Shown: in pieces, positions 7,431-15,099 of the stretch | How positions within the stretch are numbered: position 1 is the first letter of the stretch | How the letters are laid out: every line of letters starts with the position of its first letter | DNA from: Streptosporangium oxazolinicum | GTDB lineage: Bacteria > Actinomycetota > Actinomycetes > Streptosporangiales > Streptosporangiaceae | Reading direction: 5' to 3' | NCBI RefSeq assembly: GCF_039537505.1 | Contig: NZ_BAABAQ010000011.1 | Location: 317,726 to 381,725, forward strand | DNA: 64,000 nt | Position numbers and translations under genes: made by a program | The notes under the pieces: model-generated | Database searches by the model: none | What the model saw: the letters and a program-made list of their open reading frames with translations, nothing else | Told to the model about the DNA's origin: nothing

Positions 7431-8551
7431 AATTTCTGGCCATCACCCTGATCGTTCACGGTCCCGATCCCATCACCGGTGAGCTCAAGTCGACCAACGC
7501 GCGCCTGCGCGAGGTGGTCGAGAACGCCGTACTGGCCGAGGAGCTCGGTTTTGACGGCTTCGGCGTCGGGGAGCGGCACGAGCGCCCGTTCATCTCCTCG
7601 TCCCCGCCGGTCGTGCTCAGCCACATCGCGGCCAGGACGTCGGCGATCAGATTGTTCACCGCGGTCACCACGCTGAGCCTGCTGGACCCCGTACGGGCCT
7701 ACGAGGACTACGCCACCCTCGACCACCTCTCCGGTGGCCGTCTGGAACTCATCATCGGCAAGGGCAACGGCGCCGCGCAGGCCCAGCTGTTCCACGTGAC
7801 CGGTGAGGACCAGTGGGACCGCAACCGGGAGGGCTACGAGCTGTTCCGCCGCCTGTGGCGGGAGGACAGGGTGACCTGGTCGGGGAGGTTCCGGCCGTCC
7901 CTGACCGACGCGGAGACCTGGCCGCGCCCGCTGCAGCGGCCCGTCCGCGTCTGGCACGGCAGCGCCACCAGCGAGGAGTCGGTGGAGCTCGCCGCCCTGT
8001 ACGGGGACCCGCTCTTCTCCGCCAACGTCAGCAACCCGGTCGAGCCGTACGCCGAGCTGGTCCGCCACTACCGGGAACGCTGGGAGTTCCACGGCCACGA
8101 CCCCGCCGACGCGCTGGTGGGCGCGGGCACCGCCGGATACTACGCGACCAAGAACTCCCAGGACGCGATCGAGACCTACCGGCCGATCTTCAACGCCAGG
8201 CTGGAGCTGTTCAAGAAGGTCGGGGTGACCCCGGTCTTCCACACCCTGGAGGACGCGATCGAGCGCAGCTCGATCCTGGTCGGCAGCCCGCAGCAGATCA
8301 TCGACAAGGTCCACCGCTACCACGAGCGGCTCGGGCACGAGGTGATGCACCTGCACGCCGACGCGGACGGCCTCACCGACAAACAGCACCGGACGGCCCT
8401 GGAGCTCTTCCAGAGTGACATCGCCCCCGTGCTGCGCGCGGAGATCCCCAGCAGGCCGTTCCCCCGGCACGAGGACTCCGAGCGGTCCGAGCGGTCCGAG
8501 CCGCTCGGGAGCCGGAGCCCCGGGAGCTCGCGGGACGAGAGGCGGCCATGA
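7427..8551 (+). CDS. LLM-class flavin-dependent oxidoreductase 3
   Basis: A 374-residue luciferase-like protein (MKFLAITLIVHGPDPITG start; FDGFGVGERHERPF; TLDHLSGGRLELIIGKGNG; SILVGSPQQIIDKV). It overlaps the previous gene by four bases. The C-terminus carries an extra basic/acidic tail with a short tandem Ser-Glu-Arg repeat (SERSERSEP), encoded by a 9-bp tandem repeat near 8476-8505, not seen in the core fold and probably dispensable. Likely an FMNH2-dependent monooxygenase acting with its neighbours; substrate unknown. Confidence 0.85.
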   Translation: MKFLAITLIVHGPDPITGELKSTNARLREVVENAVLAEELGFDGFGVGERHERPFISSSPPVVLSHIAARTSAIRLFTAVTTLSLLDPVRAYEDYATLDHLSGGRLELIIGKGNGAAQAQLFHVTGEDQWDRNREGYELFRRLWREDRVTWSGRFRPSLTDAETWPRPLQRPVRVWHGSATSEESVELAALYGDPLFSANVSNPVEPYAELVRHYRERWEFHGHDPADALVGAGTAGYYATKNSQDAIETYRPIFNARLELFKKVGVTPVFHTLEDAIERSSILVGSPQQIIDKVHRYHERLGHEVMHLHADADGLTDKQHRTALELFQSDIAPVLRAEIPSRPFPRHEDSERSERSEPLGSRSPGSSRDERRP

Positions 8552-9681
8552 CCTCCCTGTCGATCCTCGACCTGTCCCCCATCCCCTCCGGCGGCACCGC
8601 CGGCGACGCGCTGCGCAACACCCTGGACCTGGCCCGGCGGGCCGAGGGGTTCGGCTACCGCCGCTACTGGGTCGCCGAGCACCACCTCGCGCCCGGCGTC
8701 GCCGGCGCCGCCCCCGCCGTGCTCATCGGCCTGGTGGCCGCCGCGACCAGCACGATCAGGGTCGGCTCGGGAGCCGTCCAGGTCGGCCACCAGACCGCGC
8801 TGTCCGTGGTCGAGCAGTTCGGTCTCGTCGACGCGCTCCACCCGGGCCGCGTCGATCTCGGCCTGGGCCGGTCGGGCCAGCGCACGGCCGAGATCGCCGA
8901 GCTGGCGAAGAAGGCGCCGCCCCCGCCGAAACCCGCCAGGGTCGTGGACGGGCTGCTCATCCCGGAGGCGTTCTCCTTCGCCGCGCTCGCGAAGTCGCCG
9001 CTGTTCTCCCTGTACGGCGCGCTGCTGCAGCAGCCGGGCGCGGAGAGCCCCGACTTCGCCGACCAGGTGGACGACATCGCGGCACTGCTGGCCGGGACCT
9101 ACCGTTCCCCCGAGGGGGTGGCCGCGCACGCCACGCCGGGCGAGGGCGCGGACCTCCAGGTGTGGATCCTGGGCAGCAGCGGCGGGCAGAGCGCGCAGGT
9201 GGCGGGGGAGCGGGGACTGCCGTTCGCGGCGAACTACCACGTCAGCCCGTCCGGGGTGCTGGAGGCCGCGGAGGCGTACCGGGAGGCGTTCAAGCCCTCG
9301 GAGGTCCTCGCCGAGCCCTATCTGGTCGTCTCTGCCGACGTCGTCGTGGCGGAGGACGACGAGACGGCCCGGGAGCTCGCCTCCCCGTACGGGCTCTGGG
9401 TCCGCAGCATCCGCACCGGCGCCGGGGCGATGCCGTTCCCGACACCGGCCGAGGCCGCGGCCCACGAGTGGACGAAGGAGGACCGCGCGCTGGTCGCCGA
9501 CCGGCTGGCCACCCAGTTCGTCGGCTCCCCGCGGACCGTCGCGGAGAGGCTGCGCGTGCTGCGCGACGTCACCGGCGCCGACGAACTGCTCGTCACCACC
9601 ATGACCCACGACCACGCCGACCGGGTCCGCTCCTACGAGCTGCTCGCCGAGGAATGGGAGGGGTCCGCCGCAGGACACTGA
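8548..9681 (+). CDS. LLM-class flavin-dependent oxidoreductase 4 (MsnO8/YhbW-like)
   Basis: A 377-residue luciferase-like oxidoreductase of the single-subunit YhbW/MsnO8 group: LSILDLSPIPSGGTAGDALRN at the start, YRRYWVAEHH, GSGAVQVGHQTALSVVEQF, HPGRVDLGLGRSGQR and FVGSPRTVAERL. It overlaps gene 3 by four bases and ends the operon. The following 280 bases carry GC-rich repeats but no clear terminator. Proposed to work in the same organosulfur or xenobiotic pathway. Confidence 0.85.
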   Translation: MTSLSILDLSPIPSGGTAGDALRNTLDLARRAEGFGYRRYWVAEHHLAPGVAGAAPAVLIGLVAAATSTIRVGSGAVQVGHQTALSVVEQFGLVDALHPGRVDLGLGRSGQRTAEIAELAKKAPPPPKPARVVDGLLIPEAFSFAALAKSPLFSLYGALLQQPGAESPDFADQVDDIAALLAGTYRSPEGVAAHATPGEGADLQVWILGSSGGQSAQVAGERGLPFAANYHVSPSGVLEAAEAYREAFKPSEVLAEPYLVVSADVVVAEDDETARELASPYGLWVRSIRTGAGAMPFPTPAEAAAHEWTKEDRALVADRLATQFVGSPRTVAERLRVLRDVTGADELLVTTMTHDHADRVRSYELLAEEWEGSAAGH

Positions 9682-10153
9682 GCCCCGGCCGCGCTCCGGG
9701 CCCGCGCTTCGCGGCCCCGGGGCGCGACCTGTGCCGGAGCGGGGTCTCCGCGAGGCCCCGCTGTGGGGCCGCCCGTAGGGCCCGCCGCAGGGGCGCCGTG
9801 GGGGCCGCCGTGGGGCTCGCCGCAGGGCCCGCCGTGAGGCCGTCGAGAACGGGTCGCCGGACCGCCGGGTCACTTCCGGCCGGTCCGGAAACGGGCCTCC
9901 GGCGCGTGCGGACGGGACATCGCGCGGAACCGGACCGCGAGGGATTGCATAGGAAACTTTCCTATTGAATACTGCGATGGGCAGGCCAGTCCCCCCCGAT
10001 CTCACCCCTCGCGTCCTCGGTACACCGCCCGGTGAGCCGCCGCCCCCCGGACCGGGCGCCCACCCGGTGACCTCCCGTCCCGGCCGGGCCGCCGCGAGGA
10101 GGGCTTCCGCACCGAGACATGCCACGGCCATTCTCCGCCCCAAGGAGGTCCCC
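9682..10153 (+). other. Intergenic region with 12-bp minisatellite, palindrome and long leader
   Basis: No supported gene. It holds about five imperfect copies of a 12-bp unit like GGGCCCGCCGCA (9778-9836), then a promoter with a 17-bp perfect palindrome (9945-9973), then about 170 bases of untranslated leader before the small secreted protein at 10154. An open frame crosses the leader from 9965, but the ribosome site points to 10154. Confidence 0.5.
9945..9973 (+). promoter_or_regulatory. Promoter overlapped by a 17-bp palindrome
   Basis: A -35 TTGCAT (9945-9950), 17-base spacer and -10 AATACT (9968-9973). The spacer is almost filled by the perfect palindrome ATAGGAAACTTTCCTAT (9949-9965), which suggests a repressor site controlling the gene at 10154. 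The cognate regulator is not evident nearby. Confidence 0.6.
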
Positions 10154-10501
10154 ATGCTCCGAAGCGTCCTCGCGACGGCCGCCTGCGCCGTGCTCGCCGG
10201 TGCCGCCGTGCTCACCCTCGGCTCCCCGGCGCGGGCCGCGGCCGGTCCCGCCCGGAGCGCCGCGTCGCTCGCCACGGTCGACCTGGTCTTCAGCCCGCTG
10301 TACGTCGGCGACTACTGCAGGGCCAAGGTGAACTCGGCGGCCTACATCGGCTTCTACCGGAACAACGGCATCAGCTGCCACGGGTCGGGGTATCTCGGGC
10401 AGGGAGACCCGTACCTGGCGTGCAAGTACCTGACCACCGACGTGGTGATGAGCGCCCTGCCCGGCCCGTACGAGGCACTGCTCTGCCGCGTGATCCGCTG
10501 A
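10154..10501 (+). CDS. Small secreted four-cysteine protein
   Basis: A 115-residue protein I do not recognise. AAGGAGGT at 10142-10149 fixes the ATG at 10154. Residues 1-30 are a classical signal peptide (SVLATAACAVLAGAAVLTLG then PARAAA). The mature part has four cysteines (DYCRAKVN, ISCHGSG, LACKYL, LLCRVIR), enough for two disulfides, in a compact domain of about 80 residues. Secreted and probably disulfide-stabilised; function unknown. It is a single-gene unit with a palindromic promoter upstream and an intrinsic terminator directly downstream. Confidence 0.7.
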   Translation: MLRSVLATAACAVLAGAAVLTLGSPARAAAGPARSAASLATVDLVFSPLYVGDYCRAKVNSAAYIGFYRNNGISCHGSGYLGQGDPYLACKYLTTDVVMSALPGPYEALLCRVIR

Positions 10502-10513
10502 GTCTCCAACCCT

Positions 10514-10564
10514 CGGCACCCGGCGGCGGCTACGGTCGCCACCGCCGGGTGCCGGAAATTTTTT
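10514..10564 (+). terminator. Intrinsic terminator
   Basis: A 13-bp perfect stem (CGGCACCCGGCGG at 10514-10526 pairing with 10542-10554), followed by a six-T tract at 10559-10564. It lies just after the secreted protein gene and is one of the few terminators in this window with a proper T-run. Confidence 0.85.
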
Positions 10565-10732
10565 CCCGGAAGATCCGGTGGGATGTCGAGAACCCGTCGC
10601 GGGCTCCGACGTCCCGGGTGAGACGCCCCGCGCCGGGGCGTCCGCGCGATCCGTCACCGGAGGAGAGCCGGTGGAGACCGGTGAGAACCGGAGGAGAACG
10701 GCTCTTCGCCGGGTGCGGGAAAGGACGACCCT

Positions 10733-11104
10733 GTGAAAACCTCTGCTCTCGGGAGCATCCTGCTTGGCAGCGCCGACCCGGCCAGGCTCCGCGCCTGGTA
10801 TCTCGCGGCGCTGGAACCCGAGCACTTCGGAGACAACTTCATCGACTTCGGCGGTGTCCGGGTGCTCTTCGAGAACCGGGCCGACGTCGCCCCGGCGACC
10901 GCCGAGCCCGGACGGGTGATCTTCAATTTCCACGTGGAGGACGCCCACGCCACGGCCGGGCATCTCGACGGCCTGGGGGTGACCTGGCTGGTCGAGATCG
11001 AGCGGCGGGAGGTCGGGCTGTTCGGCACGCTGGTCGACCCGGACGGCAACTACATCCAGATCATCGAGCTCACCGAGGAGTATCTCGCCACCATGAGGCG
11101 ATGA
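10733..11104 (+). CDS. VOC-family protein 1
   Basis: A 123-residue glyoxalase/bleomycin-resistance/dioxygenase (vicinal oxygen chelate) fold protein. It has the paired beta-alpha-beta-beta-beta units: SILLGSADPARLRAWYLAAL at the N-terminus and VIFNFHVEDAHATAGHL then FGTLVDPDGNYIQIIE at the C-terminus, with the metal-position H (HVED) and E (IIEL). GTG start with GGAAAGGA upstream. Followed 36 bases later by a second VOC gene, so probably one operon. Substrate unknown. Confidence 0.85.
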   Translation: MKTSALGSILLGSADPARLRAWYLAALEPEHFGDNFIDFGGVRVLFENRADVAPATAEPGRVIFNFHVEDAHATAGHLDGLGVTWLVEIERREVGLFGTLVDPDGNYIQIIELTEEYLATMRR

Positions 11105-11140
11105 CCTGTCCGGGAAACGACGGGAAGAGAAGGAGAAGGC

Positions 11141-11512
11141 ATGTTCCGGCAGAGCAAGGCGTTCAGTGGGTTCGCGGTGGACGACGTCGACACGGCGAGG
11201 AGGTTCTACACCGAGACCCTCGGACTGGAGGTGTCCGAGGAGAACGGCATACTGACCCTGCACCTCGCCGGGGGCGGGAACGTGCTGGTCTACCCGAAGC
11301 CCGGCCACGTCCCGGCCTCGTACACCATCCTCAACTTCCCGGTGGACGACATCGACGCCGCCGTGGACGGGCTGGTCGGGCGCGGGGTGGTCTTCGAGCG
11401 GTACGACGACTTCCCGCAGGACGACAGGGGCGTCGTGCGAGAGGGAGGCCCCTACATCGCGTGGTTCAAGGACCCCGCGGGCAACATCCTGTCCGTGCTC
11501 CAGGAGAGATGA
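11141..11512 (+). CDS. VOC-family protein 2
   Basis: A 123-residue VOC-fold protein: FSGFAVDDVDTARRFYTETLGLEV, LHLAGGGNVLVYPKPGH, YTILNFPVDDIDAAVDGL and AWFKDPAGNILSVLQ. Strong ribosome site (AGAAGGAG) before ATG 11141. It is only distantly related to the neighbouring VOC protein despite equal length. The metal-ligand pattern is incomplete (N-F-P-V-D in place of the usual H), as in many non-enzymatic or non-metal members. Function unknown. Confidence 0.85.
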   Translation: MFRQSKAFSGFAVDDVDTARRFYTETLGLEVSEENGILTLHLAGGGNVLVYPKPGHVPASYTILNFPVDDIDAAVDGLVGRGVVFERYDDFPQDDRGVVREGGPYIAWFKDPAGNILSVLQER

Positions 11513-11531
11513 CCGGCTGAGTGCCGGAGAC

Positions 11532-11566
11532 CCCGCCCGGCCCGCCGCTCCGGCGGGCCGGGCGGG
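11532..11566. terminator. Bidirectional hairpin terminator
   Basis: A 16-bp perfect stem with a 3-base loop (left arm 11532-11547, right arm 11551-11566) between the convergent VOC and antiporter genes. There is no T-tract, common in high-GC actinobacteria. Confidence 0.75.
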
Positions 11567-11568
11567 AC

Positions 11569-12726
11569 TCAGGCGCGCTTGGCGATGGCGGTGATGAAGG
11601 GCTGGACGAGCCGCGCGGCCAGCGGGCCGAACGCGGCGAGGATGAGGACGTACGCGGCGGCCAGCGGTCCCAGGTCGGGATGGACCCCGGCGGCCACCGC
11701 GAGCCCGGCGATCACGATGTTGAACTCGCCCCGGGGGATGAGCGCGATACCGGCCCGCGCCCGCCCGGCCTTGGCGATGCCCGCCCGGCGGGCGGCGTAG
11801 GCGCCGGTGAGCAGCTTCGTGATCATGCTGACCAGGGCGAGCAGCGCGGCCAGCCCGGCGACCGGCAGGATCTTGCCCGGGTCGGTCTGCAGGCCGAAGA
11901 AGACGAAGAACACCGCGGCGAACAGGTCGCGGATCGGGGTGAGCAGCGCCTGCGCGTCCTCGGCCAGCTCGCCCGAGAGCGCGATGCCGACCAGGAAGGC
12001 GCCGACCGCGGCCGAGACCTGCAACTGCTGCGCCACCCCGGCGACCAGCAGCGCGAGGCCGACGACCTTCAGCAACAGCACCTCGGAGTTGGGGCTGGAG
12101 ACGAAGGCCTCGATGAACCTGCCGTAGCGGAGCGCGACCAGCAGCACGACGCTGACCGTGGCCAGCGCGATCGCCACGGTGACCGCGCCACCGGCGAAGC
12201 TCACCCCGGCCAGCACCGCGGTGAGGATCGGCAGGTAGACGGCCATCGTCAGGTCCTCGAAGACCAGCAGCGACAGCACCACCGGCGTCTCGCGGTTACC
12301 GATCCACCCCAGGTCGGACAGGACCTTCGCGGTGATGCCCGAGGAGGTCGCGTACGTGACACCGGCCATCGCGATGGCGGCCACCGGACCCCAGCCCAGC
12401 AGCAGCGCGGCGATCGCGCCCGGCGCCGCGTTGAGCACCAGGTCGACGACGCCCGCGCGCGCGTTGCCCTTCAGGCTCGTCACGAGCTCGTCGGCGTTGT
12501 ACTCCAGGCCGAGGGTGAGCAACAGCAGGATCACGCCGAGCTCGGCGCCGACCGCGATGAACTCCTCGCTGGTGGCGAGGGGCAGGATGCCGCCGGTGCC
12601 GAAGGCCAGACCGGCGATGAGGTAGAGGGGGATGGGCGAGATGCCCACCTTCAGGGCGAGTGCTCCAAGTATGCCGAGCCCAAGAAGGACAGCACCGAGC
12701 TCAAGGAAAAGAATCGCAGTGTGCAC
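11569..12726 (-). CDS. khtU: Cation:proton antiporter KhtU-type (CPA2)
   Basis: A 385-residue membrane protein with about 12 hydrophobic segments, of the CPA2/KefB family (Na+/H+ exchanger domain): GISPIPLYLIAGLAFG, LLLLTLGLEYN, ATSSGITAKVL, FEDLTMAVYLPIL and the C-terminal RGEFNIVIAGLA. It lacks the RCK domain of KefB/C; instead a separate gene, eight bases upstream, encodes a soluble subunit with a TrkA-C domain, the arrangement of Bacillus KhtTU, a K+(NH4+)/H+ antiporter. GTG start at 12726. Likely role is K+ and pH homeostasis. Confidence 0.85.
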   Translation of the reverse strand: MHTAILFLELGAVLLGLGILGALALKVGISPIPLYLIAGLAFGTGGILPLATSEEFIAVGAELGVILLLLTLGLEYNADELVTSLKGNARAGVVDLVLNAAPGAIAALLLGWGPVAAIAMAGVTYATSSGITAKVLSDLGWIGNRETPVVLSLLVFEDLTMAVYLPILTAVLAGVSFAGGAVTVAIALATVSVVLLVALRYGRFIEAFVSSPNSEVLLLKVVGLALLVAGVAQQLQVSAAVGAFLVGIALSGELAEDAQALLTPIRDLFAAVFFVFFGLQTDPGKILPVAGLAALLALVSMITKLLTGAYAARRAGIAKAGRARAGIALIPRGEFNIVIAGLAVAAGVHPDLGPLAAAYVLILAAFGPLAARLVQPFITAIAKRA

Positions 12727-12734
12727 CCGGTGCC

Positions 12735-13217
12735 CTACCCGCCGGAAAGGATGTCGGAGACGGCGGATGTGCTCTCCGGGCTGCCCACCACGACCACCAC
12801 GTCACCCTCGGACAGGGGGAAGTCGGGGGCGGGGCTGGCGAACACCTGACCCTCGCGCACCACGGCCACGATGGAGGCGCCGGTGCGGGTGCGGACGCGC
12901 GCGTCACCCATCGGCCGGCCGGAGTACGGGGAGCCGGGCACGATCGGCAGCTGCAGGCTGACCAGACCCTCGACCTCGCGGTGCAGGGCGTTGAGGCGCT
13001 GCACGATGCGCGGGGCGCCGAGCAGCTCGGCGAGCGCGTCGGCCTCCTCGTCGTTCAGCTTGACGGTCTCGCACGCGCGGTCGGGATCATCGGGGTCGTA
13101 TATCACCAGGTCACGGCGGCCGGTGCGGTGAGAGACGATCCCGATGCGCCTGCCCGACCGCGTGGTGAACTCGTGTCGCAGTCCTATACCGGGCAGTGCC
13201 GTCTGCTCGACCTCCAC
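12735..13217 (-). CDS. khtT: KhtT-type regulatory subunit with TrkA-C domain
   Basis: A 160-residue soluble protein. Residues 1-75 form the KhtT N-terminal beta domain (VEQTALPGIGLRHEFTTRSGRRIGIVSHRTGRRDL) and residues about 85-158 an RCK_C/TrkA-C domain (GRPMGDARVRTRTGASIVAVVREG and PLSEGDVVVVVGS). In Bacillus the equivalent domain binds c-di-AMP and controls the antiporter. GTG start with GGAGGAG about ten bases upstream. First gene of the two-gene khtTU operon; divergent from the ssu operon. No ydaO-type riboswitch was seen upstream. Confidence 0.85.
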   Translation of the reverse strand: MEVEQTALPGIGLRHEFTTRSGRRIGIVSHRTGRRDLVIYDPDDPDRACETVKLNDEEADALAELLGAPRIVQRLNALHREVEGLVSLQLPIVPGSPYSGRPMGDARVRTRTGASIVAVVREGQVFASPAPDFPLSEGDVVVVVGSPESTSAVSDILSGG

Positions 13218-13384
13218 CGTGCCAGCTCCTCCGCGTACGCGTGCGTTATGTCCTTTACGGAAAACCTACCAATCGGGGCGCAGGGACGCGTCATCGGCAA
13301 TTACCCGTATTACCGATTGACTTTGTGGGTTATTTGCCGGACGATTGGCGGGAACCCAGCCCCCCGCCGTGAATGAGGTCTTCC

Positions 13385-14215
13385 GTGTCCGCTCCCGCCG
13401 TCGACGCGGGGATGCGACAACGGGCCGTGCGAACACGGTCACGCGTCCCCCTGCTCTCCGCCACCGCCTGGCAGCGCCTCGCCAGTCCCCTGGTCATCGT
13501 CGTCGTATGGCAGGTCGCCAGCACCACAGGACTCCTGCCGGAGCGGCTCCTCGCCTCGCCCCTCAAGATCCTCACCACCGCCGCCGGGCTCGTCCAGGAA
13601 GGCGTTCTGCCCGAGGCGATCGCCGTCTCGCTGCAGCGGGCCGTGATCGGCTTCACCCTCGGCGCGGTCGCCGGGATCGGCCTCGCCCTGGTCGCCGGGC
13701 TCAGCCGGGTGGGGGAGAACGCCGTCGACCCGCCGCTGCAGATGCTGCGGGCGCTCCCGCTGTTCGGCCTGATCCCGCTGTTCATCCTCTGGTTCGGCAT
13801 CGGGGAGACCCCCAAGGTGGCCCTGGTCGCCCTCGGTGTGGTCTTCCCGCTCTATCTCAACACCTTCTCCGGGATCCGCGGCGTCGACGGCAGGCTCGCC
13901 GAGGTGGCCCGGGTGCTGCGGCTGAGCCGTACGGAGACGGTCACCCACATCGTCCTGCCGGGCGCGCTGGCCCAGACCCTCGTCGGCCTGCGGCAGAGCC
14001 TGGGCGTGGCCTGGCTGGCGCTGATCGTGGCCGAGCAGATCAACGCGGACGCCGGACTGGGATACATGATCAACAATGCCCGGGAGTTCCTGCGCACCGA
14101 CGTGATCGTCGTCGGCCTGATCGTCTACGCGATCCTCGGCCTGCTGACGGACGCGCTGGTGCGCCTGCTGGAGAGGAGGGCCCTGTCATGGCGGCAGAAT
14201 TTCCTGTCACGCTGA
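13385..14215 (+). CDS. ssuC: Sulfonate ABC transporter permease SsuC
   Basis: A 276-residue inner-membrane permease with six predicted helices and the EAA loop (EVARVLRLSRTETVTHIVLPGALAQ, cited in part) that contacts the ATPase. GTG 13385 is preferred since GAGGTC lies just upstream; an in-frame ATG at 13373 would remove that site. Imports alkanesulfonates together with SsuB and SsuA. It overlaps ssuB by 28 bases. Identification as sulfonate rather than nitrate or thiamine-precursor transport rests on the ssuD gene at the end of this operon. Confidence 0.88.
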   Translation: MSAPAVDAGMRQRAVRTRSRVPLLSATAWQRLASPLVIVVVWQVASTTGLLPERLLASPLKILTTAAGLVQEGVLPEAIAVSLQRAVIGFTLGAVAGIGLALVAGLSRVGENAVDPPLQMLRALPLFGLIPLFILWFGIGETPKVALVALGVVFPLYLNTFSGIRGVDGRLAEVARVLRLSRTETVTHIVLPGALAQTLVGLRQSLGVAWLALIVAEQINADAGLGYMINNAREFLRTDVIVVGLIVYAILGLLTDALVRLLERRALSWRQNFLSR

Positions 14216-15099
14216 CCTCGTCCCGTACGGAGGCGCCCGCGCGCGCCGACTCCCGGTCCGCCGCGGAGGCCCCGCCCCGCACGGACCCCCGTCCTTCTGC
14301 GGAGGCTCCGTCCCGCACGGAGCCCCGTCCCTCTGCGGAGGCTCCGTCCCACACGGACCCCCGTCCTTCTGCGGAGACCCCGTCCCGCACGGCGGTCCCG
14401 GTGGCGGCCGTGCGGAGGCTCACCCGGGACTTCGGGGAACGGCGGGTCCTCGACGGGGTCGACCTGGAGATCGCCCGGGGCGAGTTCGTCGCCCTGCTCG
14501 GCCGCAGCGGCTCGGGCAAGTCCACCCTCCTGCGGGTGCTCGCGGGGCTCGACCCCGGTGCCGAGGGCGAGGTCGAGGTCGGCGGCACCGTCGCCGTGGC
14601 CTTCCAGGAACCCCGGCTCGTGCCGTGGAAGCGGGTCCTGGCCAACGTCGCCCTCGGCCTGCGCGCCCCCGACCCGAGCGCCGCCGCGCTGGCCGCGCTG
14701 GAGGAGGTCGGCCTCGGCGGGTTGCGCGACGCCTGGCCACTCACCCTGTCGGGCGGCGAGGCCCAGCGGGCCTCCCTGGCCAGGGCGCTGGTCCGCGAAC
14801 CCGGGCTGCTCCTGCTGGACGAGCCGTTCAGTGCCCTGGACGCGCTGACCCGCATCACCATCCACCGGCTCGTCCTCGACCTGTGGGCGAGGCACCGCCC
14901 CGGCATCCTGCTCGTCACCCACGACGTGGACGAGGCGATGCTGCTCGCCGACCGCGTCCTGGTGCTCGACGGGGGCGCCATCGCCCACGAGTCCAGGATC
15001 GAGCTGCCCCGGCCCCGCCACCGCGACCACCCCGATCTCATCGCACTGCGCTCCACCCTGCTCGACCGGCTGGGCGTCACCCCGGAAGGAACCGCATGA
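14188..15099 (+). CDS. ssuB: Sulfonate ABC transporter ATP-binding protein SsuB with repeat extension
   Basis: A 303-residue ABC ATPase, about 50 residues longer than usual. Walker A GRSGSGKST is near residue 105, the signature LSGGEAQRASLARAL near 188, Walker B LLLLDEPFSALD near 207 and the switch histidine LVTHD near 242. The N-terminal 70 residues are a non-domain extension containing about 3.75 copies of a 12-residue repeat (SAEAPSRTEPRP type), encoded by a 36-bp tandem repeat at 14260-14394. GGAGAGGAGGG before ATG 14188 supports this start, so the repeat is translated. It energises alkanesulfonate uptake. Confidence 0.9.
   Translation: MAAEFPVTLTSSRTEAPARADSRSAAEAPPRTDPRPSAEAPSRTEPRPSAEAPSHTDPRPSAETPSRTAVPVAAVRRLTRDFGERRVLDGVDLEIARGEFVALLGRSGSGKSTLLRVLAGLDPGAEGEVEVGGTVAVAFQEPRLVPWKRVLANVALGLRAPDPSAAALAALEEVGLGGLRDAWPLTLSGGEAQRASLARALVREPGLLLLDEPFSALDALTRITIHRLVLDLWARHRPGILLVTHDVDEAMLLADRVLVLDGGAIAHESRIELPRPRHRDHPDLIALRSTLLDRLGVTPEGTA
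14260..14394 (+). repeat. 36-bp in-frame tandem repeat in ssuB
   Basis: Three full units (14260-14295, 14296-14331, 14332-14367) and most of a fourth (14368-14394). Unit starts TCTGCGGAGGCTCCGTC. Each unit codes 12 residues. Units 2 and 3 are nearly identical, which suggests recent expansion. Confidence 0.9.

Noticed and set aside
13218..13384. c-di-AMP (ydaO) riboswitch before khtT
   Set aside because: The expected conserved blocks are absent in the short divergent region.
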